Shown piece by piece: positions 28,604-36,993 of a DNA stretch of 64,000 nucleotides. A program made the translations under genes and the position numbers. This DNA is from Cesiribacter sp. SM1 (GTDB lineage: Bacteria > Bacteroidota > Bacteroidia > Cytophagales > Cyclobacteriaceae). A model generated the notes under the pieces. The model searched no databases and was not told the origin of the DNA. It was given only the letters and a program-made list of their open reading frames with translations. Location: NCBI RefSeq assembly GCF_020178975.1, contig NZ_JAHXBU010000091.1, positions 372,001 to 436,000 on the forward strand. Reading direction: 5' to 3'. The first letter of the stretch is position 1. Every line of letters starts with the position of its first letter.

Positions 28604-29041
28604 TTGAAAAAAGCTATCCTGGCTTTTATTACAGCTTCTCTGATGGCTTGTAATTACAACCCGAAGAGTCAACAACAATTAACAAATACAGAAATGAGCC
28701 AAAACACCATTAAGAATGAACAGCTTAGAAATCATGAATTCCTGTCAGATATGTACCAGGACGATTACTTTCCTGATTTTCTTGTGGACAAAGGAAAAGC
28801 TATCCTGGTTGAGCTATGTCTGCAAATTGAAAGCCAGCAGCCCCAAAGCCTGGTAGAGCTTTATACATTGACTCATGCGGCAACAGACAGGTTCAATGAC
28901 CTTGGTGAAGAGTTTGATGAGCACGATAGTGAGTTAGAAACTGCAGCACGGGAAAGCATTGCAGCAGATTTTGAGTTTATAGCAAAAGCTTACGGCTTTG
29001 AGGCCGATACAGAAGAGCTAATCGCCACAAGAGACTGGTAA
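28604..29041 (+). CDS. DUF5713 family protein, with lipoprotein-like leader
   Basis: Residues ~41-145 match DUF5713: NHEFLSDMYQDDYFPDFLVDKGKAIL, TLTHAATDRFNDLGEEFDE and FIAKAYGFEADTEELIATRDW. The family is normally a cytosolic protein of about 110 residues. Here the frame can start at a TTG (28604) that adds a lipoprotein-type leader (ILAFITASLMACNYNP), or at the ATG at 28694, which would give the usual length. The leader may be a genuine export signal or the remnant of another gene fused in frame. The function of the family is unknown. Confidence 0.75.
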   Translation: MKKAILAFITASLMACNYNPKSQQQLTNTEMSQNTIKNEQLRNHEFLSDMYQDDYFPDFLVDKGKAILVELCLQIESQQPQSLVELYTLTHAATDRFNDLGEEFDEHDSELETAARESIAADFEFIAKAYGFEADTEELIATRDW

Positions 29042-29198
29042 AAGAAATAGCCTGCTTCCAAAAGAGATCCACGAGCTACAAAGACAGGAAAGACTATGTT
29101 GTACACAGGTCTGGGGTAGAAAGCTACAGGCAGCACCCCCGAACTCCAGGGGCTGCCCGTGTAATGGGTAGAAACAAATTAGATGGCTGTTTCAAGGC

Positions 29199-31085
29199 TT
29201 ATTGTTTATAGAGTTCTATTGCGTTGAGCAGGGGTTGGTCCGAAAGGCCGGTGCTTAGTTCCAGCAGCAGCTGGCCCCTCTCCACCCGCACGGGAATAGC
29301 CTCCCGCACCAGACTGTGAGAAGCACCTGCCCTACCCCAGATATCATAATCGCTTGCCCGGCGCTCTCCCTGCACATTGATGTGGAAGGTACGCTGGTAT
29401 GGACCTGTGTGGTAGTGTTCGCTGAAATAGAGTACCAGCAGGTAATTGCCATTTTGCAGACCCGTGAGCTTGTATTGCATTTCTCCCTGGCGAAACTGCA
29501 GGTAGAGGGCATCTTCGCTGGTATTGGCAATGTTGATGCCGGTTTTCCCGCTCACGCTGCCTCCTTTCACAAAGTGGTCTGCCTCATACACCCTGCCGTT
29601 GGTAGCTGTATAGGCACTGCTACTGCCCACGTTGATCAGGTAAACAGGCGTAAAGCCGGATAAGTCCAGTGGCTCCTGTGGAACGACGGTACCCAGTTCA
29701 TTGAAAATGGGGGTATTCCCTTTAATCATCATTTTGCTGCGGTCGGTATTTCGGGTTACGATCCGGGAGGGGTTTACAAAGTTGTTGTTGACCACAACGA
29801 TCTCGCCCCCGCAGTCATTCAGCTCCAGCCCAATCCGGCTCTGTGTTTCAGAAATGGGATCGTAGTTGCCTTCGTACTGCACATTGTCTACATAGGAGAA
29901 AATCGCTGCCCCCAGCGGACTGCCATACCCTCCTTTGTCCCGACGGTTGTTGATCCAGCGCCAGTTCTTCCGGCGGAGGGCCTCTTTTCCGTAGCAGCGC
30001 AGGGTGGAGCCCCTGTAGGTATTGTCGTGAATGTAGACATCGCTTACATCTCCGCGACCGCCGGCAGCCACTGCATTCAAAAACCCAAACAAGGCTGAAT
30101 TTCTGATTTCCACGCCCTGCACAACCCCATCAGCACTGTGCGGCTCCATATCAATGGCAGAACGTTTGGCATTGTCGATCCTGACCCCATCGATCAGAAC
30201 GTTGCGGCAATGGTTGGCCATGGCAATCCCCTGGCGGCCAGCCCATTTTAAATGGCAATTGAGGATCTGGATGTTCTCGGAAGCTGGCTTGCCACCGATG
30301 TAGACTCCATCTCCCCATGTTCCAAAGGTGCTTACATTTTCCAGTACTACGTTTTTGCAGCCGCGCAGATCAAAAGCGTGCTCCAGCTCCCAGTAGGGCA
30401 CGTAAGCCGGAAAACCAGCCCGATCCTCGGGGTTGGATTTACCCAGGGGCCAGAAACCGGGGGTATGCTCCTGGCTGCTGCCTAGCAGCGGACCTTCCGT
30501 ATAGTTGGAGCCTTCTACCCGGATATTGCTCACCCGCAGATTTTCGCACTGGTGAAACCACCAGGTGCGGCGGTGGGAGTAGTTGCCCTTGTTCACGTTG
30601 CCTCCATAGGGAACTGCCGGCGCCGTGGTGTAAAAACAAACCGGGTTTTCCGGATCGGTGGTAATGTGCCATCCCCTTTTGTTCCGCAGGCTGAACACCC
30701 CATTTTTCCCTTTAGGATCGTTCTGTCGATCACCTTCTGCTTTTACGCGGCCTCCTTTGGAAAAGCGGATGATGTGGGGATTCTCGGGATCTTCACTGTT
30801 AGGAATGGCATTCAGCTGACTGAGAATGTGCAGCGTCTGGTCTTCCTCACTGTTGGGATCATAATCGATCTCGTAGATGGAGGAGGGTACTGTCAGGCGG
30901 CGGGCGGTGATTTCTATCACTTCGATCGTTTGTCCGTTTACCTCCCGGTGCAGGGTAAAGAGATTGCCACCCTCGGCCAGCAGGTTGTCCAGTAATAAAT
31001 CAAACCGACTTTGTTCCAGGACAGCGATCAGCCTGTTTTTACTGGCAGGAGCCTCCAGGGGCCTTTTAAAAATTTTAATGTTCAT
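29199..31085 (-). CDS. Right-handed beta-helix protein with C-terminal malectin domain
   Basis: The 628-residue protein has parallel beta-helix repeats over about residues 150-460 (ENLRVSNIRVEGSNY, KNVVLENVSTFGTWGDGVYIGG, ENIQILNCHLKWAGRQGIAM), as in pectate-lyase-like and polysaccharide-modifying proteins. The last ~150 residues form a malectin-type carbohydrate-binding domain (VYLINVGSSSAYTA, GNYLLVLYFSEHY, FHINVQGE, LLNAIELYKQ). No signal peptide is visible at the N-terminus, which is unusual for such a glycan-acting design. The gene stands alone, with 157 bp to the DUF5713 gene and about 600 bp on its 5' side. The enzymatic activity is unknown. Confidence 0.8.
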   Translation of the reverse strand: MNIKIFKRPLEAPASKNRLIAVLEQSRFDLLLDNLLAEGGNLFTLHREVNGQTIEVIEITARRLTVPSSIYEIDYDPNSEEDQTLHILSQLNAIPNSEDPENPHIIRFSKGGRVKAEGDRQNDPKGKNGVFSLRNKRGWHITTDPENPVCFYTTAPAVPYGGNVNKGNYSHRRTWWFHQCENLRVSNIRVEGSNYTEGPLLGSSQEHTPGFWPLGKSNPEDRAGFPAYVPYWELEHAFDLRGCKNVVLENVSTFGTWGDGVYIGGKPASENIQILNCHLKWAGRQGIAMANHCRNVLIDGVRIDNAKRSAIDMEPHSADGVVQGVEIRNSALFGFLNAVAAGGRGDVSDVYIHDNTYRGSTLRCYGKEALRRKNWRWINNRRDKGGYGSPLGAAIFSYVDNVQYEGNYDPISETQSRIGLELNDCGGEIVVVNNNFVNPSRIVTRNTDRSKMMIKGNTPIFNELGTVVPQEPLDLSGFTPVYLINVGSSSAYTATNGRVYEADHFVKGGSVSGKTGINIANTSEDALYLQFRQGEMQYKLTGLQNGNYLLVLYFSEHYHTGPYQRTFHINVQGERRASDYDIWGRAGASHSLVREAIPVRVERGQLLLELSTGLSDQPLLNAIELYKQ

Positions 31086-31684
31086 CTATACTTAGGGTTT
31101 CCCGTACCTTCACCTGGTTCAACGGTGTTTTTAGCAGATCCTTATTGTCTGTATACGATACTATGCGTTCACTATTTTTTTTAGCGTTGTTTACGGATTT
31201 ATTTGATTTTTCTTCCATGCCTGTATTGAATGAAGATACTTATACCTGTATTAGTTTTTGGACTTAGCTTGAAGTTCTGGACCCGGTGAGGGGTTGGCAG
31301 TTATATTCCAGCCTCCATTCCTCTTTTATTCTATGGTCGGAGAGATCCAGTAAAGACCGCTCACCTGAAAGCGTTGTTTTTTAAATATAAGGATATATTC
31401 ACGCTTGATGATTCCTTGGATATTGAGTGTGATTCTTTTGAGAATAAATGTGTAACAGATTTTGGATGAAGAGCTGTTATACAGAGATAGCGGCCGAGAT
31501 GAACAAGTACCTGCTCCTGTTTAAGTGAAATTGATCTGTCTGGCTGTATTGAGCATACCTACAGCAATTCTGTAATGCAGGCGTAAGGTTATGGTAAAAA
31601 CATGCTTTTAAAACTGTATAACAAATGATAGGTTAGCGCTAACAAATAATAAGCTATTTACCGAAGGTTGCAATTAGTACAAAA
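31086..31684. other. Gene-free stretch
   Basis: These 599 AT-rich bases carry no supported gene. Near the right end lie the recurring motif copy (31614-31637) and the 12-bp palindrome GTTAGCGCTAAC (31632-31643) that overlaps it. Confidence 0.5.
31614..31643. repeat. Copy 3 of the recurring boundary motif, with palindrome
   Basis: TATAACAAATGATAGGTTA lies within 24 bases that match copy 1 at 21 positions. It runs directly into the palindrome GTTAGCGCTAAC. The next gene begins 42 bp downstream. Confidence 0.5.
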
Positions 31685-32002
31685 ATGACTCCCGAGTTAA
31701 AGTTGTATGAGAAGTCCATCAGGAAAAAACATAGTTTTGGTTGGACACCTAAGTATGAAGAAGAGACACGTACTGTTCTTAACAAGAAGGTCTTTATCCC
31801 CATTACCATCAAAGTATTTGAGAAATTAGGCTGGGACCTGGTGCACCGGGATGAAACATCGGCAGAGGCGAAAAAAGGGGAAGGGAGTCGGTGGACAGAA
31901 AAAATATCTGTTACCTGGGTCTATGGGAAAGTGGAGGTGAAACTCAACACTTTGATAATACCAGTACCTAACAACATCTGTACAAGCAATGAAAGAATAT
32001 AA
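31685..32002 (+). CDS. Small hypothetical protein, possibly C-terminally altered
   Basis: The 105-residue product has FGWTPKYEEETRTVLNKKVFIP, FEKLGWDLVHRDETSAEAKKG and RWTEKISVTWVYGKVEVK, a pattern found in small uncharacterised Bacteroidetes proteins in which the lysine-rich loop is followed by a strand and a basic C-terminal tail. Here the end (LNTLIIPVPNNICTSNERI) does not fit that tail, so the C-terminus may be truncated or replaced. It overlaps the next gene by 14 bases. The segment NLGWTTKIREE in that next protein resembles this protein's FGWTPKYEEE, so the two may be functionally linked. Confidence 0.6.
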   Translation: MTPELKLYEKSIRKKHSFGWTPKYEEETRTVLNKKVFIPITIKVFEKLGWDLVHRDETSAEAKKGEGSRWTEKISVTWVYGKVEVKLNTLIIPVPNNICTSNERI

Positions 32003-33161
32003 AATAGCCAAAGGCTGGGCAATATTTATTTATCTGACTGCCCCTTTTTTGATTGCACTATTTGGCTGGCTCTTGATACTACCCATCAAGGCAGGAACTA
32101 CATCACCCAACATAAGCTGGATCTTCATTCCTGTTTCGATTGGCATGATGGCACTTATGATTGTTGGCGTGATAGACGCTTACAAAAGCAGGCTGATCAT
32201 TGACAAAGAAAAAATTGCTTCCATTAGTACTCTTTCGAAGCGGGAATTGAAACTGCACGAGATCAAAGGCTATACGGTAAATGAACAGTACATCATTGTT
32301 GAGCCGAAGGATAAGCACAAAAAGAAGATTAAAATCAGCAAGTACGTTAGTAAAACACACGAAATCACCCTTTGGCTTTCAAAGAGGTTTCCTGATTTAG
32401 ACCTGATAACTGCCAAAGAAGAGGAGCAGGAAATACTAACCAACCAGAACCTGGGCTGGACAACCAAGATAAGAGAAGAAAAACTAAAGAAAGCCCGTAA
32501 AACAGCTAAGATAATCAATTGGGCTGGTGGCCTTAGTGCTGCCTGGACTTTCTTTTATCCTACCCCTTATCAATTAGCTATTCTTAGCGCCATGGCAATT
32601 CCTGTTATAGCATTGGTAGCGGTTAAGCTATCGGATGGTCTTATACGCATTGACGAAAGGAAAGGCAGTGCCTACCCTTCAGTGATCTATGGCCTGATAT
32701 ATCCATCGCTTGGCCTGATGCTAAGGGCTTTTCTTGACTTCGATATTTTTGAATACGACAATGTATGGGGAGGCACCATCCTGTTGACACTTACTTTTGT
32801 AGGCCTTGTTTTTCTGATTCAAAAGGAGCTGTCTTTCAAAAATAAATTGGACTATTTCACATTATTGAGCATTAGCTTGTTCTTATTCTTTTACAGTCTT
32901 GGGACAATCATTCATATTAACTGCTATTATGATGATTCCCAGGCAGAACAATATGAGGCTAAAATATTAAACAAGCGCGTGAGTTCAGGAAAATCAACCT
33001 CTTACTACTTTGAATTATCTCCCTGGGGCAGAAAAAATGAAATAGACGAAGTAACGGTTGATAAAAGCTTATATAACAGAATGGAAGTCGGTGAAGAGGT
33101 GAAGATTTATTTTAAGAATGGAAAACTAGACATCCCATGGTTTATGGTTGATGATAGATGA
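31989..33161 (+). CDS. Multi-pass membrane protein with PH-like segment
   Basis: The 390-residue product has two N-terminal transmembrane helices (~10-33 and 43-63), then a soluble part (YKSRLIIDKEKIASISTLSKRELKLHEIKGYTVNEQYIIVEP) that looks like a bacterial PH-type beta domain. Further helices follow at about 175-215, 232-247, 257-280 and 288-310, and a soluble C-terminal domain (SYYFELSPWGRKNEIDEVTV, EEVKIYFKNGKLDIPWFMV) that resembles small beta-barrel extensions. I do not recognise a characterised family. It is translationally linked to the upstream small gene (14-base overlap). Confidence 0.65.
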   Translation: MKEYKIAKGWAIFIYLTAPFLIALFGWLLILPIKAGTTSPNISWIFIPVSIGMMALMIVGVIDAYKSRLIIDKEKIASISTLSKRELKLHEIKGYTVNEQYIIVEPKDKHKKKIKISKYVSKTHEITLWLSKRFPDLDLITAKEEEQEILTNQNLGWTTKIREEKLKKARKTAKIINWAGGLSAAWTFFYPTPYQLAILSAMAIPVIALVAVKLSDGLIRIDERKGSAYPSVIYGLIYPSLGLMLRAFLDFDIFEYDNVWGGTILLTLTFVGLVFLIQKELSFKNKLDYFTLLSISLFLFFYSLGTIIHINCYYDDSQAEQYEAKILNKRVSSGKSTSYYFELSPWGRKNEIDEVTVDKSLYNRMEVGEEVKIYFKNGKLDIPWFMVDDR

Positions 33162-33261
33162 CAAAAACAGCAAACAAGCTTAACAGGGCCTGCGAAGTTT
33201 ATAGCAAAGTAATGGTTCATTGAACCGGAACATGGCAACCAACTTTTGAGTACATTGGGAT

Positions 33262-33483
33262 GTGAATTACCAGGACTACACAGAAATAAGAGCTGTCAAG
33301 AGATTTGGCAGGCCTACTATAAAGGGTACCAGGATAACGGTATATGATGTACTCAACTGGCTCTCAAATGGTATAACCAAATCAGAGATCATCTCTGACT
33401 TCGAAGAGCTGAACGAAGACATGATCAATGCCTGTCTTACCTTTGCTGCTGATAAAGAACATAAATCCCGGATTGCATCTTGA
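33262..33483 (+). CDS. DUF433 family antitoxin-like protein
   Basis: The 73-residue product is a DUF433 protein (VapB45/HTH-like antitoxin type): GRPTIKGTRITVYDVLNWLSNGIT and DFEELNEDMINACLTFAADKE are diagnostic. It starts at GTG, because the ATG three bases upstream is followed at once by a stop. DUF433 genes usually precede a DUF5615 PIN-like toxin; here the toxin gene overlaps as expected but is broken. The protein probably binds DNA and formerly neutralised the toxin. Confidence 0.88.
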   Translation: MNYQDYTEIRAVKRFGRPTIKGTRITVYDVLNWLSNGITKSEIISDFEELNEDMINACLTFAADKEHKSRIAS

Positions 33484-33596
33484 CTCTGCTGTTCGACCAG
33501 AATATTTCTCCAAAAAATGTGGTAGCAATTCGCAATTTTCCTGCATTCCGAGGAAGCACAGATCCTGGAAATATTAAAATAGTAAACGAACCGTAA
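33480..33596 (+). pseudogene. Truncated DUF5615 (PIN-like) toxin
   Basis: The frame overlapping the DUF433 stop by 4 bases (TTG start) reads TLLFDQNISPKNVVAIRNFP, matching the start of DUF5615 toxins (KLLFDQNIS and so on, with the first catalytic Asp). It diverges and stops after 38 codons, whereas intact members have about 110 residues and further acidic residues. It is a remnant. Confidence 0.72.
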
Positions 33597-33807
33597 CCAC
33601 AGCAGGCCCGCAGAACAGCTGGCACACAAGCACAGTCTCTCTTTGCAAGCATCATTTGTTTTTATCCTAACAAATACTACCTTAGCCAGTACTAACACCC
33701 TGAACTAAGCAGTGACCAGCGCAGCATTGGCAGTGCAATGCTGAATCCGCGCTGCTATCCGCTTCGGTTCTCCTGTACAGGTCTGTAAATTTTTTCAGGT
33801 TAAGCTT

Positions 33808-34689
33808 ATGAAATTAACTGCAAGCTTTTTTTTGGCCATTCTGCTACTGTTTGCCGGCTGCGAGAAAGAGGAACCAGCCATTAGCCAGCTGCTGGAGGTT
33901 GAGTTTGATGGCAAAACGACCACCTTCATAAATGAAGATTTGTCGGCCAATGAAAATTGTGGCAGGATCTTTATCAATGCCTCTGCAGTGACGAATAAAT
34001 TCAATTCATCATTTCACATCAGCCTGGATATTACCCGTGACGGTCACATAAACAGCATGCTGCTCGTTGATTATGCAGATAAGAACCAACACTACAAAAC
34101 AGCAAATTACAATGCTGCAAATGTGTTTTCTATCAGAGACTACAGCTATTCTCCACTTGATAAATCCGTGACTTTTGAGTTTGACGGCACTTTGTATGAA
34201 GCGGACAATCCGCTGAACACAAAAGCACTAAAAGGGAAAGTCAGGCTGCAGCACCTGTATGAACATCCCTGCTCCTATTGGCCGGAGGTAGTAAAAGCCA
34301 ACATCAATAGTGCTCCTTTCCATGCAGTAAAACACACCGGCAGAGGCACCACCTCAATCACCAACAGAACTGCCTATTCTGATGATGGCTACAGAATTTC
34401 TATCGTTACAGCCCGTGAAATAAAAGAGATGCCAGTGGGCAGCTATCATTTTGCCAAAGAAGATGCGACCAACCGGGTGATGCTTGAAAAATACCTGGGC
34501 AGCCCCAATGCCAATACATACGAACCATTGTGGGAGCAGGAATGGGAAAGTTATGACTACGAGGGGGTGCTGCACATTCTGGAGCAGACCGCCGATCCCA
34601 TGCCTCATACTAGCGGGACTTTCAGCTTCAAGGCCTACCAAAACAACAAACTGGTGTACGAAGTAACCGGGGGTAAATTCTCACTTTAG
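33808..34689 (+). CDS. Lipoprotein of unknown function
   Basis: The 293-residue product has a lipoprotein signal (AILLLFAGCEKEE). Two similar beta-rich halves can be seen. The first is FDGKTTTFINEDLSAN through GTLYEADNPLNTKALKGKVRL; the second runs from VKANINSAPFHAVKHTGRGT to TSGTFSFKAYQNNKLVYEVTGGKFSL, the latter typical of Bacteroidetes lipoproteins of the DUF6252 type. It is probably a surface-exposed or periplasmic binding protein. No operon partner is evident; the ArsR operon begins about 150 bp downstream. Confidence 0.7.
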   Translation: MKLTASFFLAILLLFAGCEKEEPAISQLLEVEFDGKTTTFINEDLSANENCGRIFINASAVTNKFNSSFHISLDITRDGHINSMLLVDYADKNQHYKTANYNAANVFSIRDYSYSPLDKSVTFEFDGTLYEADNPLNTKALKGKVRLQHLYEHPCSYWPEVVKANINSAPFHAVKHTGRGTTSITNRTAYSDDGYRISIVTAREIKEMPVGSYHFAKEDATNRVMLEKYLGSPNANTYEPLWEQEWESYDYEGVLHILEQTADPMPHTSGTFSFKAYQNNKLVYEVTGGKFSL

Positions 34690-34834
34690 ATAATCCCCTG
34701 GCGGTAGATCTGCTAGAACACCCACTGACAACTCCCTGATCTGCAGGAACAACTTCATTTCAGCTGACTACATCACTCAAAGATTTAACAAGAAACAATC
34801 CTCTCCTGATTGCAAAAATATTTGCAGGAAAATT

Positions 34835-34882
34835 TGTGTAGCCAAATAGCTACACATAAATTAGTAGCCATATAACTACATA
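34835..34882 (+). promoter_or_regulatory. Operator of the ArsR-type regulator
   Basis: A perfect 8-bp inverted repeat, TGTGTAGC-CAAATA-GCTACACA (34835-34856), lies 26 bp upstream of the regulator start. A weaker copy, TAGTAGCCATATAACTACAT (34863-34881 region), runs up to the ATG. Two tandem sites of the same GTAGC...CTAC type suggest autorepression. Confidence 0.65.
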
Positions 34883-35206
34883 ATGAATTTAAGACGAGAT
34901 GTATTTCAGGCCATAGCAGACCCTACCAGGAGAGCAATACTGCTGCTGCTGGCCTCACAATCCCTGACGGCCGGGGCCATCGCCGCAAACTTTGATACCG
35001 CAAGGCCTACCGTTTCAAAGCACCTGCAGATACTCACCGAGTGCGAATTGCTTACACAGGAGCAGAGCGGCAGGGAAATATACTATCACTTAAATCCCGG
35101 GAAGATCAAGGAAATAGCAGACTTCATTGAACCCTTCCGCAACATGTGGGACGACAGGTTTAACAAACTGGAGAGCATCATGAAGCAGTACAAACCAAAA
35201 CAATAG
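34883..35206 (+). CDS. ArsR-family winged-helix regulator
   Basis: The 107-residue protein is an ArsR-type repressor ([44 protein letters not shown], with the recognition helix near residues 42-58). The metal-binding ELCVC box is absent. This is the type found beside SRPBCC/AHSA1 genes, which lies 6 bp downstream here. It is probably an autorepressor acting on the palindromes upstream. The inducer is unknown. Confidence 0.92.
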   Translation: MNLRRDVFQAIADPTRRAILLLLASQSLTAGAIAANFDTARPTVSKHLQILTECELLTQEQSGREIYYHLNPGKIKEIADFIEPFRNMWDDRFNKLESIMKQYKPKQ

Positions 35207-35212
35207 CAGCAT

Positions 35213-35695
35213 ATGGAACGAAAAACAAAAGTCAATGCCGAAGCGGGCAAGCAGGAAATAGTAATTACGAGGGAATTTGAGCTGCCCCTGGAACTGCTTT
35301 TTAAAGCCTATGTGGAGCCTGAAATTGTTGAGCAATGGATGGGTACCAAAGTGCTGAAACTTGAGAGTAAAAAGCACGGCAGCTGGCAGTTTGAAACCAC
35401 CGATCCAAAAGGAAACAAGCACGGGTTCAATGGGGTCATTCATGAGTTTGTGCCAAACCAGAAAATCACCCGGACATTTGAGATGGAAAAAACGCCATTT
35501 CCCGTACAGCTGGAGTTCCTGGAGTTTGAACAGCTCTCCGCCGACAGCAGCAAACTCACCATGCATATCGTGTACAAATCAGTAGCAGACAGAGACCAGA
35601 TGCTGAAACTACCCTTTGGACAGGGCATTAACATGGCCCATAATCGGTTACAGGACGTTGTCAGCAAATCCAAATATCATGGCAAAGAGCAATAA
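35213..35695 (+). CDS. SRPBCC / AHSA1-type protein
   Basis: The 160-residue product has the AHSA1 START-like fold: VITREFELPLELLFKAYVEPEIVEQWMG (residues ~16-43), NGVIHEFVPNQKITRTFEM and the C-terminal long helix around the lipid-like cavity. Such proteins bind hydrophobic ligands; the ligand is unknown. The gene lies 6 bp after the ArsR gene and overlaps the DoxX gene by 17 bases, giving a three-gene operon. Confidence 0.9.
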   Translation: MERKTKVNAEAGKQEIVITREFELPLELLFKAYVEPEIVEQWMGTKVLKLESKKHGSWQFETTDPKGNKHGFNGVIHEFVPNQKITRTFEMEKTPFPVQLEFLEFEQLSADSSKLTMHIVYKSVADRDQMLKLPFGQGINMAHNRLQDVVSKSKYHGKEQ

Positions 35696-36059
35696 AATCA
35701 TCTATTGGGTTGCTACCGCCTGGCTTGCATTAGGTATGCTATCTACCGGAATAGTACAGTTGCTGAAAATGGAAGAGGAAGCAGATAACATTACGAAACT
35801 GGGCTATCCTCCCTACCTGCTAAGCTTACTGGGTATATGGAAAATTTTAGGAGTTGTAGCAGTGCTTATCCCTAAATTTCCTTTGCTAAAGGAATGGGCC
35901 TATGCAGGCTTTTTCTTTGCCATGTCGGGAGCCACATTCTCACGCATGGCTGCGGGAGATTCCCTGAATGAAGCTTTTCCCTCCCTGCTACTGCTAATCC
36001 TGACGGTGGTGTCGTGGTATTTCAGACCTGCAGACAGAAAAATCAATTCTGCTACCTGA
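35679..36059 (+). CDS. DoxX-like membrane protein
   Basis: The 126-residue protein has four hydrophobic helices and the DoxX-like pattern (YWVATAWLALGMLSTGIVQLL, LGYPPYLLSLLGIWKILGVVAVLIP, WAYAGFFFAMSGATFSRMAAGD). The start at 35679 overlaps the AHSA1 gene by 17 bases; the frame is open further up, but only as overlap. ArsR-AHSA1-DoxX is a common Bacteroidetes arrangement. Its role is unclear, possibly membrane redox. Confidence 0.85.
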   Translation: MAKSNKIIYWVATAWLALGMLSTGIVQLLKMEEEADNITKLGYPPYLLSLLGIWKILGVVAVLIPKFPLLKEWAYAGFFFAMSGATFSRMAAGDSLNEAFPSLLLLILTVVSWYFRPADRKINSAT

Positions 36060-36196
36060 TTAAATAGTTTAGAAGCATTCCCTGAGCGATACCAGAAATC
36101 CAGCCGGTGCACCTGCTGTATAAGGCAGAGCACTTTGAGTTAAGATTTAGAAGTTATACAGTTAGTGTCCCAATCAAAAAGCGTTACTCATACATT

Positions 36197-36772
36197 ATGA
36201 ACAACATGGTTAGCAGCAAAAAGCAGTTAGCGCCAGCACAAGGTGCAGCACTACTCAACACATTGAAATCCCGTTTTCAGAAAAACCCAGACCGCCACAA
36301 AGGCCTTGTCTGGTCAAAGGTACAGGCAAAGCTGGAGGCTAATCCAGAAAAGCTATGGTCACTCAACGAAATGGAAAGGACTGGTGGCGAACCGGATGTT
36401 GTTGGGTATGATGATAAAACGGGCGAATACCTTTTTTTTGATTGTTCAGCGGAAAGTCCTAAAGGCCGCAGAAGTGTTTGTTACGACTGGGATGCCCAGG
36501 AGTCGAGGAAAGAACATAAGCCGGCAAATAATGCCATTGATATGGCAGCAGCCATGGGAGTTCAGCTTTTAACCGAAGAACAATACCGGGCCTTGCAGCA
36601 GCTTGGAAACTTTGATATGAAAACCTCGAGCTGGATCATCACACCTGCTGCAATCCGGGAGCTTGGTGGCGCCCTCTTTGCTGATTTTCGCTATGGTAAT
36701 GTGTTTGTGTATCACAACGGCGCACAGTCTTATTATGCCGCCAGGGGGTTCCGTGCTTCACTAAGGGTCTAG
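36197..36772 (+). CDS. DUF4256 family protein
   Basis: The 191-residue product matches DUF4256: LLNTLKSRFQKNPDRHKGLVW, WSLNEMERTGGEPDVVGYD, YLFFDCSAESPKGRRSVCYD and SSWIITPAAIRELGGALFADFRYG. The start at 36197 was chosen because the upstream extension (from 36107) is not family-like. The protein is soluble and cytosolic, and its function is unknown. It stands alone, 137 bp after the DoxX gene. Confidence 0.85.
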   Translation: MNNMVSSKKQLAPAQGAALLNTLKSRFQKNPDRHKGLVWSKVQAKLEANPEKLWSLNEMERTGGEPDVVGYDDKTGEYLFFDCSAESPKGRRSVCYDWDAQESRKEHKPANNAIDMAAAMGVQLLTEEQYRALQQLGNFDMKTSSWIITPAAIRELGGALFADFRYGNVFVYHNGAQSYYAARGFRASLRV

Positions 36773-36993
36773 GTTTAGTACTCCAGCAACATTTAGCACA
36801 GCCAGGTTTTTCCACAAAGGCAGAGGCTTCCTTTGCCTTTGCACCTCAAAATCATTACCTTATCATCAGAACAATCAGACTGGTGGCCGGCACCCGGTGC
36901 GCAACATCCGGTGGCCGGTGGGCGGTGCTCTACACCACTTGCCCTGCAGCTGCATTTTCAGGAGCAGTACATGAGTAAACAGACAGCAAAAAC

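Noticed and set aside
17160-33200. Integron or gene-cassette array
   Set aside because: TATAACAAA-type motifs recur, but I could not find matching attC right ends, regular spacing or an integrase, so only the motif is reported.
36890-36930. Repeated GGTGGCCGG before the nitrilase gene
   Set aside because: Two nearby copies in a GC-rich patch with no arrangement that suggests a functional site.
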